Positions 1-5,598 are shown, counted from the first letter of the stretch. The stretch is 6,856 nt of DNA from 1-14-2-50-31-20 sp965370315 (GCA_965370315.1 CBDUTO010000183.1:1-6856); one strand, 5' to 3'. The notes: generated by a model from the letters alone, not told the origin. Translations and numbers: made by a program.

Positions 1-11
1 TTCCTTTTTTA

Positions 12-1118
12 TTACAAGTTAATTCTTTTTTGACACACTTTAGTGAACAGACCCTCATCTACATTATTAATTATGGATCGATACAATTTGTAGTTGCTAA
101 AGTTTGAGTCATTAACTTTTGTCCAACCAAGGGGAATAGATGTTTTTGTTGCACCACCAATTACTTGTAATTCTGGTGGGCTTAATGTTCCTTGAGGAAT
201 AGTCATTGCAACATTAATAACTTCGCTACCACCATTGGAATTTATTAAAATCATTCCAGTATAATTATTAGCTAATAGATCAGTTTTATTAACCGATACC
301 GTCAAAGTGGAAGAGCTTCCTCCAGTAGTGCTCCCAGAGCTAGAGGAAAGGATTAACCAAGACTCATTTGTTGTTGCTGTCCAAGTTAGCATCCCAGTTC
401 CAGTGTTCTTTAAGAGAAGTGTTTTGAAATCATTTGAAGTTCCAAAATCAATCTCCATTGGAGTTATTGAAATTTGTGGTGCATTAGGATTTGCCTTGAT
501 CATTATTACATTAACTTGTTCTGAACCAAAGTCTGAGTTTATTGTAATCAGAGCAGAGTAATTTCCGAACTCTAAACTATCTCTATTAACCACAACTGTT
601 ATAATGTCAGTCTCTGTAGTAGTTGAACCACTTGATGGAGATACAGAAAGCCAAGGCTGATTTAATCCAATCGACCAAGTAACTTCACCAACGTTAGTAA
701 GGTTTGTGATATTAAACGTTAAGTTCGTCTGGCCAACATCAAAGTCGAGAGCTTCTGGGTTGACCTTTAACTCGGCACTTTGAGTTTCCAAAAGAATATC
801 AGCAGAAACTGATTTTCCTTCATCAGCAGTTACATAAGTAGAGTTAGTATTGTAACCATCTTTTTGAGCTGTCACCTTATAAGTACCCGGATCAATATCT
901 GATAGGGTATATGAGCCATCAGACCCAGTAATAATGGATGATGTAACTGGTAAGGTTGTTACTTGCACACCAGAAAGTGGAGTCCCAGTTTTTTTGTCAA
1001 ATACTTTCCCAGTTATCTCTGTTACAAGTAATGGTACTTCAGTTGGTGGTTCTTTACAAGTAGAGAATATTGCCAACAGAATGATTAAAAATACCTTAGT
1101 GTGATTTTGCATAAGCAT
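12..1118 (-). CDS. Surface lipoprotein with carboxypeptidase-regulatory-like and BACON-like domains, probably truncated
   Basis: Likely an exported, lipid-anchored surface protein. Residues 1-21 form a signal peptide with a short charged start, a hydrophobic core (VFLIILLAIF) and a lipobox-like FSTC, giving Cys21 as the anchor; Thr at -1 is somewhat off consensus. Residues 33-112 look like a carboxypeptidase-regulatory-like beta domain (ITGKVFDKKTGTPLSGVQV, later PGTYKVTAQKDGY). Two repeats follow at about 116-207 and 215-307, each with W-L-x-(V/L)-S then SSGSTT, as in BACON-like modules, which often bind glycans or serve as spacers. From 313 a fibronectin-III-like start (PPELQVIGG, YKLYRSI) breaks off after about 55 residues, shorter than the usual 85-95, so the protein is probably shortened by a frameshift or a rearrangement. 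The start is set by AGGAGG on the minus strand at 1129-1124, 5 nt before the ATG; a second ATG two codons later is possible. No partner or substrate can be named. Confidence 0.85.
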   Translation of the reverse strand: MLMQNHTKVFLIILLAIFSTCKEPPTEVPLLVTEITGKVFDKKTGTPLSGVQVTTLPVTSSIITGSDGSYTLSDIDPGTYKVTAQKDGYNTNSTYVTADEGKSVSADILLETQSAELKVNPEALDFDVGQTNLTFNITNLTNVGEVTWSIGLNQPWLSVSPSSGSTTTETDIITVVVNRDSLEFGNYSALITINSDFGSEQVNVIMIKANPNAPQISITPMEIDFGTSNDFKTLLLKNTGTGMLTWTATTNESWLILSSSSGSTTGGSSSTLTVSVNKTDLLANNYTGMILINSNGGSEVINVAMTIPQGTLSPPELQVIGGATKTSIPLGWTKVNDSNFSNYKLYRSIINNVDEGLFTKVCQKRINL

Positions 1119-1123
1119 TTACG

Positions 1124-1129
1124 CCTCCT
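1124..1129 (-). promoter_or_regulatory. Strong Shine-Dalgarno site of the lipoprotein gene
   Basis: The minus strand reads AGGAGG here, 5 nt upstream of the first ATG at 1118 and 11 nt upstream of the second at 1112. It favours the first start. It also shows that this host uses canonical Shine-Dalgarno sites, which matters when judging genes that lack one. Confidence 0.8.
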
Positions 1130-1148
1130 TTCATGAATGAATTGGCAA

Positions 1149-1168
1149 TAAAAAAGGGCGCAGCCCTT
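1149..1168 (-). terminator. Rho-independent terminator just upstream of the lipoprotein gene
   Basis: On the minus strand a perfect 6-bp stem, AAGGGC-TGC-GCCCTT (1168 to 1154), runs straight into a T tract (TTTTTT counting the last stem bases). It lies about 20 nt before the AGGAGG of the downstream gene. It would end a minus-strand transcript that includes the long hairpin at 1185-1309. It is therefore either the end of a small RNA or the terminator of an attenuated leader. No minus-strand gene lies between it and 2653. Confidence 0.65.
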
Positions 1169-1184
1169 AATTATACCGACCTTT

Positions 1185-1309
1185 GTCCAGAGGCACCGCC
1201 AAGCGCCCACACACACATTAGAAGGATAAAGAAGAGCGCACCCTAATAATCTGGGTGCAGCTCTCTTCCTTGTTCATGTGTGTCGTTGATAATTGGCGGT
1301 TTTCTGGAC
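1185..1309 (-). ncRNA. Long imperfect hairpin, candidate structured leader or small RNA
   Basis: This 125-nt stretch folds into one rod. Pairs in order from the outside are 1185-1190/1304-1309 (GTCCAG/CTGGAC), 1195-1202/1293-1300 (ACCGCCAA/TTGGCGGT), 1211-1218/1276-1283 (ACACACAT/ATGTGTGT), 1222-1226/1267-1271, 1234-1237/1260-1263 and 1238-1243/1253-1258 (GCACCC/GGGTGC), with small internal loops between them. The fold can form on either strand; I prefer minus because a terminator follows there at 1168-1149. The internal loop on one side contains GGGCGC (minus, 1208-1203), which is complementary to the terminator's 3' arm GCGCCC (1161-1156) and could act as an antiterminator. It could instead be a small RNA, or DNA of a mobile repeat. 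I do not recognise a known RNA family. Confidence 0.5.
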
Positions 1310-1329
1310 TGAACAAGTAGATAACTACT

Positions 1330-1510
1330 TATTTTATTTTTTAATTAATTTAATTGAACTCTTATGTTAGCCTTTGCCTTGTTAATTGATATTGCAACTT
1401 ATAGATTATTCTTGTTGTTTTCAATATTACTATTCAATGGCAATGGCTATATATCCTAATTGTGAAGGTATGAGTTCTTAACATTATTCTTATTCCAATA
1501 AATATTGAGA
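1330..1510. other. Intergenic stretch without a recognisable gene
   Basis: This is AT-rich sequence with no credible reading frame and no strong hairpin. The only notable item is GCAACTTATA at 1394-1403, the exact reverse complement of TATAAGTTGC at 1676-1685. On the minus strand it resembles a -10 element and could start the structured transcript at 1309-1149. Nothing else is visible. Confidence 0.5.
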
Positions 1511-1518
1511 AATGTTTT

Positions 1519-1549
1519 TTGACAAAACAAATATTTTTTGCTAAGTTGT
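1519..1549 (+). promoter_or_regulatory. Candidate promoter of the small RNA
   Basis: TTGACA at 1519-1524 is a perfect -35-like hexamer preceded by a T run. TAAGTTGT at 1542-1549 lies 20 nt after the TTG, which fits the Bacteroidota pattern TTG-N19-21-TAnnTTTG better than the 17-nt housekeeping spacing. The -10 match is only partial. The position, just before two hairpins and a terminator, supports it more than the sequence does. Confidence 0.4.
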
Positions 1550-1554
1550 AATTG

Positions 1555-1627
1555 ATTGTTGTAGCAATACAACATACACATCAGACCAGAAAGGTTGTGC
1601 CCTCTACCTTTCTGGTCTTTCCTTTTT
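1555..1627 (+). ncRNA. Candidate intergenic small RNA of about 70 nt
   Basis: After the promoter-like sequence comes a perfect 7-bp hairpin, TGTTGTA/TACAACA (1557-1563 with 1568-1574), capped by a GCAA tetraloop of the stable GNRA class. A 13-bp terminator hairpin follows at 1583-1618. No open reading frame lies between promoter and terminator, and no plus-strand gene upstream in the window needs this terminator. That is the usual look of a small trans-acting or regulatory RNA. The exact 5' end is a guess. It could also be the 3' end of a longer transcript that starts in the region 1330-1510. Confidence 0.45.
1583..1627 (+). terminator. Strong Rho-independent terminator
   Basis: AGACCAGAAAGGT (1583-1595) and ACCTTTCTGGTCT (1606-1618) form a perfect 13-bp stem with a 10-nt loop, followed by TTCCTTTTT. 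On the opposite strand no T tract follows, so it works in the plus direction only. It separates the small-RNA region from the gene that begins at 1720. Confidence 0.8.
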
Positions 1628-1719
1628 AAATAAACAATTTTTAATCTATTCTATTTTCAAATATCAACAAAACTTTATAAGTTGCTTTCGAAAATAAAAC
1701 AATTTTTTATGGATTCAAT

Positions 1720-2652
1720 ATGCCCAATCAAAATTACCTAGAAGCTTTATCGATGCACATAGAAAAAAGCCATGCTTACCTTAAAACGAACAATCAAGAT
1801 GGGATGCTGGCATCAAGAAAGGTTTTAGAGATTATTCTTAATGCTATCTACGATATTGATAAAATAACAGATCCTTATAGCGAGGGGGGACATCCAACCA
1901 CGTACATGAAGATTAACAAACTCAGCAAAATAAGAAATGGCAAGAAGGAACTTATATATGAAGAATTTATTATGTATGAGATGCACATTGTTAGAGTATT
2001 TGGGAATATAGTTGGTCACGATAGTGATGTTACTCTAAGTGAGTTTGACCAACGTGCTGCCTTCTATTACCTACTAAAAATAACTATATGGTTTTGTGAA
2101 AGATATGATTTAACGAGATATCCAGTTTACACAAAGTCAAAAGAGTATTTGAAAGATTTCGAGGAAGTTGATGAGCAATCTTTGGCTTCAGATAATGAAC
2201 ATTATTTATCAGATTTGAAGTCGCTTGGGAAAAACAACGATTACATCTCATCTTTATTAAGTAATGGTACTGTTTTGATTGTGACAGGCACTCATATTCT
2301 AACAGAGTTGTACGATAGACCTTTAGCAGAAACTCTGAAAAAAAAGATCCACAAAACTTCTTCTTTGAGAGCAATCATTATTAGCGATAAGTACTATGCT
2401 TCTGAAGAGGCGATGCATTCTTTGCCTGTCATATCAATTGGTGGTGGTGAAATAAACAGTCTAACATTGGAAATTATGAATTTTGGGACAACAAGGAATC
2501 CTATTCGTGGAGTTTTTGACGCTGACAGAAGAATAAATAATACTACCCAAATAGCTTTATGGGGTGACTCTGCCAGCGAGACAAAAAGAAGCGTAGAGAA
2601 ATTCATTAACAACGATGATGGCTTGAAACAACTTTTGTCTAGGCTAAGTTAA
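1720..2652 (+). CDS. DUF4145/HEPN-like protein with an unrecognised alpha/beta C-terminal domain
   Basis: The 310 residues fall into two parts. Residues 1-130 are helical and resemble DUF4145, a HEPN-fold domain often found in restriction and defence proteins: an R-K-x-L-E stretch at 33-37 in a helix, then RVFGNIVGHD at 92-101, where DUF4145 has its conserved G-N-x-x-x-H. The Arg92-His100 spacing is longer than the R-x4-6-H of RNase HEPN toxins, so nuclease activity is doubtful. Residues 183-310 have a Rossmann-like alternation: strand VLIVTG (185-190), strand AIIIS, then VISIGGGEINSLTLEI and IALWGDSA near the end. I cannot name this domain. The ATG at 1720 has no clear Shine-Dalgarno site; an out-of-frame ATG lies 11 nt upstream. 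It stands alone on its strand between a terminator and a convergent gene. A defence or nucleotide-sensing role is possible but inferred only from the DUF4145-like part. Confidence 0.8.
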   Translation: MPNQNYLEALSMHIEKSHAYLKTNNQDGMLASRKVLEIILNAIYDIDKITDPYSEGGHPTTYMKINKLSKIRNGKKELIYEEFIMYEMHIVRVFGNIVGHDSDVTLSEFDQRAAFYYLLKITIWFCERYDLTRYPVYTKSKEYLKDFEEVDEQSLASDNEHYLSDLKSLGKNNDYISSLLSNGTVLIVTGTHILTELYDRPLAETLKKKIHKTSSLRAIIISDKYYASEEAMHSLPVISIGGGEINSLTLEIMNFGTTRNPIRGVFDADRRINNTTQIALWGDSASETKRSVEKFINNDDGLKQLLSRLS

Positions 2653-3006
2653 CTAGCTCATCACGCTTGGCGAGGTTATGTATTTTAATAGCCCTTCTAA
2701 ATCACTCTGAGTACAATAGTAGTATCCACCATCTCCATGAATTTTTATGTCATCATTGGATTTCTTTTCAATTTTTATTGCTGAGGAATCAAACCGTCTT
2801 ACACGAGCAACGTGTTCACCTTTTGCGAGAGTTTGCTTAACCGCTTCAATTAAATCAAGCAATTCTAAACTAATTCTTTTGTTCCTTTCGCTTTGAGGAT
2901 CTGTAGCTTCAATTTCCAGAGGATCATGTTTCTCTTTTGATCCCTTCCAAATATGCAATAGGTTGTCGCCGTCCTCATCCCTGAATATTTCATATTTTAA
3001 TTTCAT
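2653..3006 (-). CDS. Small hypothetical protein, 117 residues
   Basis: I do not recognise the family. The sequence has normal protein composition: an amphipathic start with beta-strand character (MKLKYEIFRDEDGDNLLHIW), a central helix (SLELLDLIEAVKQTLAKGEH), a short strand region (ARVRRFDSSAIKIEKKS) and a C-terminal DGGYYYCTQSDLEGLLKYI. It has no signal peptide or membrane segment. It converges on the preceding plus-strand gene, and the two stop codons touch with no space between them, so the transcripts must overlap or share termination. The ATG has only a weak upstream ribosome site. A TAGTTTTG element at 3050-3043 on the minus strand fits the Bacteroidota -7 pattern. No competing long frame covers this region, which favours it being real. 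Confidence 0.6.
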   Translation of the reverse strand: MKLKYEIFRDEDGDNLLHIWKGSKEKHDPLEIEATDPQSERNKRISLELLDLIEAVKQTLAKGEHVARVRRFDSSAIKIEKKSNDDIKIHGDGGYYYCTQSDLEGLLKYITSPSVMS

Positions 3007-3042
3007 AATTCTATTAACTCACATCTGTTTTATAAACTATCA

Positions 3043-3050
3043 CAAAACTA
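3043..3050 (-). promoter_or_regulatory. Possible -7 element for the small hypothetical gene
   Basis: On the minus strand the sequence is TAGTTTTG, an exact match to the Bacteroidota -7 consensus TAnnTTTG, about 37 nt upstream of the ATG at 3006. No TTG is seen at the expected -33 distance, so this is only half a promoter by sequence. Confidence 0.3.
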
Positions 3051-3205
3051 AAACTATTTACATTAATATGGCTTTGTTTTTTATAAAAATTTTCATCGAA
3101 AAAGTAAGAGCAAATGATAAAATAATTAACGAATCCTTAAATTCAGACTAAAAACAGAGATAACCATTAATATTTAGTCGAAAACCGCTTTGTTTTTATG
3201 TTTCC

Positions 3206-3356
3206 ACCTCCACTTTTGTGTTTATTTTTTGATTTTGCCTCTGCTTTTTACTTTACTTTTTCACTTTTACCTCTACTTTTTAGTTTGTTTTTTGATTTCA
3301 CCTCGCCTTTTGTGTTTGTTTTTTTGATTTTACCTCTACTTTTTGCTCTTTTTTTA
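3206..3356. repeat. Five T-rich repeats with a 31-32 bp period
   Basis: Copies begin at 3206, 3237, 3269, 3300 and 3332, giving spacings of 31, 32, 31 and 32 bp. Each starts with (A/G)CCTC, then a short C-containing stretch, CTTTT(T), and a long T tract that usually ends TTTTGATTT. The last copy is incomplete. The mean period of 31.5 bp is three turns of B-DNA, so the CCTC boxes and T tracts lie on one face of the helix and the DNA is probably curved. Single copies do not keep a reading frame, though pairs (63 bp) do. The array ends about 75 bp before the next gene and may be a binding array or a bend controlling it, or simply slippage-born low-complexity DNA. It lies within the gene-free stretch 3007-3432. 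Confidence 0.7.
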
Positions 3357-3432
3357 TTAAAAACATTTCCAATTTCCGCCTTCAATTATTCTCCATCAAT
3401 TTTTATATTGGGATATGTCTATTAACTAAAAA

Positions 3433-4398
3433 TTGGTGAATATATTGAGGAAATTTGAAGGGTATAATATAGAAAAAATTAAAGCGGAGCTCGAAACATT
3501 AGAGGGTCGAATTAAGAGACTTGAAAGAAGCGACAATTTCATAGAGGCAAAGTATGAGGCCCTTCTGAGCGAAAGAGTGTTTCTTAATGGAAGACTAGAA
3601 CAAATAGATGAGGTAATTAAGTCTGCCGTTAGAAGACAAAAACATCCAGCAAGAGAGGAGTATAAACTAGAAGGAAACGTAAAGGTAATTCTTGAGTATA
3701 AAAACATGTTCCTTTCCGAGTCTGATGCTATGGTTAGTGCCATTCATGTTGAGAAGGGCTTTGTCCCAACTGAAAAGACTGCAACCCTAGAATTTATCAA
3801 TCGAGTTGAAGATAATGAATTGGCAAAGTTTAAGAATCACAAACCCAAAACTCCAGGAAGTTTTGTTGCTCTTAATCATCCAACATTGTCTGCTCCTATG
3901 AGTTATCACATATTGTATTATAGGGATGGGGCCAAAGAGTTAGGGCTGGACATTTTGGATCTTGATGTACTAGAAGAGGGAATTATAAGTGCATTGGAGG
4001 ATGCGAAAGAAAAATGGTTAAAGACAATCTCATTTTTCCCTCTTGGTTTTGATTATATAAATCAGTTCCATGTAGAAGAGGAAAAAAAGTGCAAATCTAT
4101 AAAAGATAAGGAAGAAAGGGCAAAACAATTAAGAATAAGAGGAGATGCTGCTATCATGCTTGCAGATAGAATGGCAGAAACTATTGTGCAGTATTTTGTC
4201 AAGAATCCTAAAACTTCTATTAAAACAATTTACTTCGGGTTTGTGAGCTATAAAACAATGCGCACAATGGATAAAGCATTTAACAAATGGGGGCAAAGTC
4301 CAAACAAGAACTCTTCATTCAAAATGAATTATCTAGAATTCAAAAAAATCTTATTGCACAGAACAATACAGAAGATGAAAAGTTCAAAAAAATTCTAA
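3433..4398 (+). CDS. Coiled-coil and macro-like protein, probable sensor part of a frameshifted ATPase
   Basis: This ORF has no ATG near its start; TTG at 3433, GTG at 3436 or TTG at 3445 are the candidates, none with a clear Shine-Dalgarno site. The first in-frame ATG is at codon 92, after the coiled coil. Residues 10-65 form a charged coiled coil (KIKAELETLEGRIKRLERS). Residues 140-285 weakly recall a macro domain (ADP-ribose-type ligand fold): VALNHPTLSAPMS where macro domains have their N-A-A-N-P loop, KTISFFPLGFDY in place of the (I/S)-x-F-P-x-x-(G/S)-x-G strand and loop, and a final helix-strand-helix with IKTIYFGFVSYKTM. The key glycines are partly missing, so this is a tentative call. 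The downstream AAA+ ORF overlaps it in the -1 frame, and A_AAA_AAA at 4386-4392 precedes the stop. The arrangement suggests this part senses a ligand and controls the ATPase. Without frameshifting it would be a free 321-residue protein. Confidence 0.7.
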   Translation: MVNILRKFEGYNIEKIKAELETLEGRIKRLERSDNFIEAKYEALLSERVFLNGRLEQIDEVIKSAVRRQKHPAREEYKLEGNVKVILEYKNMFLSESDAMVSAIHVEKGFVPTEKTATLEFINRVEDNELAKFKNHKPKTPGSFVALNHPTLSAPMSYHILYYRDGAKELGLDILDLDVLEEGIISALEDAKEKWLKTISFFPLGFDYINQFHVEEEKKCKSIKDKEERAKQLRIRGDAAIMLADRMAETIVQYFVKNPKTSIKTIYFGFVSYKTMRTMDKAFNKWGQSPNKNSSFKMNYLEFKKILLHRTIQKMKSSKKF

Positions 4399-5375
4399 AA
4401 GAAATCTCTTTTTCATTAAGTGATAAATCCACCATTGTTCTTTTAGGTGAAACGGGTGTTGGTAAAAGCTATATATCTGAGATACTTCACAACAACAGCA
4501 ATCGAAAACATAAGACCCACATAGCAGTAAACTGTGCTGTTTTTAGTAAAAACTTAGCCGAGCCATCTCTCTTTGGTTATGTTCAAGGATCCCATTCCGA
4601 AGCAAAAGAGGAATTTATTGGCCCAATAGAAACAGCAGATGGTGGGACTATATTTCTTGATGAAATAGGCACTTTAGACAAAGATGTTCAGAAAATACTA
4701 CTGACTTTTTTAGATAAAGGGTTTTTTAATCGGTTTGGTGATTATTCTACCAAAATTCATTCAGATGTAAAGTTGATTTTTGGAACGAATGCTGACCTTG
4801 AAGCGCTGGTGGCTATGGGTAAATTTGCACATGACTTTTATGAAAGAATTCACCATTGGGTTTTTACTATTCCTCCGCTAAGGGAGAGAAGGGGTGACAT
4901 TAAAATTCTGCTAGACCTATTTATGGAAAAGATGATTGAAGCCAATAAATATCCAATGGAAATTGAAAGTGAAGCAGAAGAATTGCTCTCCACTTATAAT
5001 TGGTATGGAAACGTAAGACAGCTAAAATTATATATTGAAAAACTATATATTAAATGTAAGGGCGAAAACACAAATAAAATTACAACAAAAACAATTAAAG
5101 CCGACCCTCCACGCAATACACCAATTACTAGTGGCAACGACCAACAATTAGAGAATCTTCTAAAGTATTTTATTAGTAAGTGGGATAAAAAGAAGGGTAA
5201 ATTAATTAGAGATGTTCTAGAACCTATAGCAGCCAAAATATATATTGATGGAAAATTGCCGGTTTCTGACTCATCAAAGTTTTTAGGCCTAACTGGCTCC
5301 AAGGGAGAAAACTCCCCCCTTCACACAAAATGCTCAGAATACAACGAAGCAATCAAAAAGCTAAAAAACTTATAG
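4287..5375 (+). CDS. Sigma-54-activator-type AAA+ ATPase with a degenerate GAFTGA loop
   Basis: The AAA+ core is clear, numbered from the ATG at 4287: Walker A GETGVGKS (54-61), Walker B TIFLDE (121-126), sensor I GTN (166-168), arginine-finger region DFYERI (183-188), IPPLRERRGDI (195-205) and the sensor II motif WYGNVRQL (239-246). These are signatures of bacterial enhancer-binding proteins. The loop that contacts sigma-54, normally GAFTGA, reads GSHSEA at 101-106, so ordinary sigma-54 activation is uncertain. The last 40 residues (SDSSKFLGLTGSKGENSPLHTKC) could be a diverged Fis-type DNA-binding helix-turn-helix. The ATG at 4287 lies 112 nt inside the upstream ORF and has no Shine-Dalgarno site. 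I think the main product is made by -1 frameshifting at 4386-4392, giving about 320 + 327 = 647 residues with an N-terminal sensor, as in RtcR-type regulators. Its target may be the promoter at 5482-5497. Confidence 0.85.
   Translation: MGAKSKQELFIQNELSRIQKNLIAQNNTEDEKFKKILKEISFSLSDKSTIVLLGETGVGKSYISEILHNNSNRKHKTHIAVNCAVFSKNLAEPSLFGYVQGSHSEAKEEFIGPIETADGGTIFLDEIGTLDKDVQKILLTFLDKGFFNRFGDYSTKIHSDVKLIFGTNADLEALVAMGKFAHDFYERIHHWVFTIPPLRERRGDIKILLDLFMEKMIEANKYPMEIESEAEELLSTYNWYGNVRQLKLYIEKLYIKCKGENTNKITTKTIKADPPRNTPITSGNDQQLENLLKYFISKWDKKKGKLIRDVLEPIAAKIYIDGKLPVSDSSKFLGLTGSKGENSPLHTKCSEYNEAIKKLKNL
4386..4392 (+). promoter_or_regulatory. Candidate -1 ribosomal frameshift site, A_AAA_AAA
   Basis: In the upstream frame the codons read TCA AAA AAA TTC TAA, so the heptamer is correctly phased as X_XXY_YYZ with the stop 3 nt later. 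Slipping back one base reads AAA AAA ATT CTA and enters the AAA+ frame, which then stays open to 5375. A second A7 run at 4342-4348 is phased C_AAA_AAA and fits less well. Just after the stop a weak 6-bp hairpin, AAAAGA/TCTTTT (about 4397-4412), could form. Rivals are transcriptional slippage or a sequencing loss of one A. Confidence 0.55.
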
Positions 5376-5382
5376 CATACAC

Positions 5383-5419
5383 ATCTACTATTGTAGGGGC
5401 ATTCTCTACGATAGTAGAT
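5383..5419. repeat. 14-bp inverted repeat, terminator-like or enhancer site
   Basis: ATCTACTATTGTAG (5383-5396) and CTACGATAGTAGAT (5406-5419) pair over 14 bp with one G-T wobble and a 9-nt spacer. It begins 8 nt after the ATPase stop codon. No T tract follows on either strand, so it is not a standard Rho-independent terminator. Its centre lies roughly 100 nt upstream of the start predicted from the sigma-54-like promoter at 5482-5497, the usual distance for an enhancer-binding site. It could do both jobs, or only stabilise the 3' end of the mRNA. Confidence 0.7.
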
Positions 5420-5481
5420 ATCAACAAATATCACCACTCACAAAAACTCTATTTATAGTCCATATTCTAATCTTTTAAGAC

Positions 5482-5497
5482 TGGTCGTATTTTTGCA
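5482..5497 (+). promoter_or_regulatory. Candidate sigma-54 promoter of the basic coiled-coil gene
   Basis: TGGTCGTATTTTTGCA has the invariant GG and GC 10 nt apart (5483-5484 and 5495-5496) and a full TTGCA -12 box; the -24 box keeps TGG but not the CAC that usually follows. Transcription would start near 5508, leaving a leader of about 90 nt before the ATG at 5599. The same bases contain TATTTTTG (5488-5495), a perfect Bacteroidota TAnnTTTG -7 element, though without a TTG at -33. The two readings cannot be separated by eye. The adjacent sigma-54-type ATPase gene favours the first. Confidence 0.4.
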
Positions 5498-5525
5498 CAT
5501 CTATGTTCAAGAAACGGTGACAATA

Positions 5526-5550
5526 AGATTTTAATCTGAAGCTAGCTAGC
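5526..5550. promoter_or_regulatory. Two small palindromes in the leader, operator-like
   Basis: AGATT-TT-AATCT (5526-5537) and the perfect 10-bp palindrome GCTAGCTAGC (5541-5550) lie between the predicted promoter and the start codon. They could bind a repressor, for example the downstream HTH protein, or be chance in AT-rich DNA. Confidence 0.25.
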
Positions 5551-5598
5551 ACTTATCACGTTTCGACAATAATTATTTTTAATCAATATGGAGATATA

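Noticed and set aside
307..561. Plus-strand frame inside the lipoprotein gene
   Set aside because: It is a shadow of a well-supported minus-strand gene with clear domains and a strong Shine-Dalgarno site.
1185..1320. Integron attC site
   Set aside because: The long imperfect palindrome suggested it, but the required GTTRRRY and RYYYAAC core boxes are not at the ends and no cassette structure surrounds it.
3206..3356. CRISPR array
   Set aside because: The period of 31-32 bp leaves no room for separate spacers. The whole unit is repeated imperfectly, and no cas genes are present.
3198..3425. Plus-strand open frame coding for a Phe/Leu-rich hydrophobic peptide
   Set aside because: It is the readout of the T-rich repeat array. 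Unit lengths of 31 and 32 bp do not keep frame, the composition is low-complexity, and there is no ribosome site.
4342..4348. First A7 run as the main frameshift site
   Set aside because: Its phase is C_AAA_AAA, so the P-site codon would mispair at its first base after slippage. The run at 4386-4392 fits better and sits next to the stop.
5383..5419. Standard Rho-independent terminator of the ATPase gene
   Set aside because: The stem is long, but no T tract follows on either strand, so I list it as an inverted repeat with open function.
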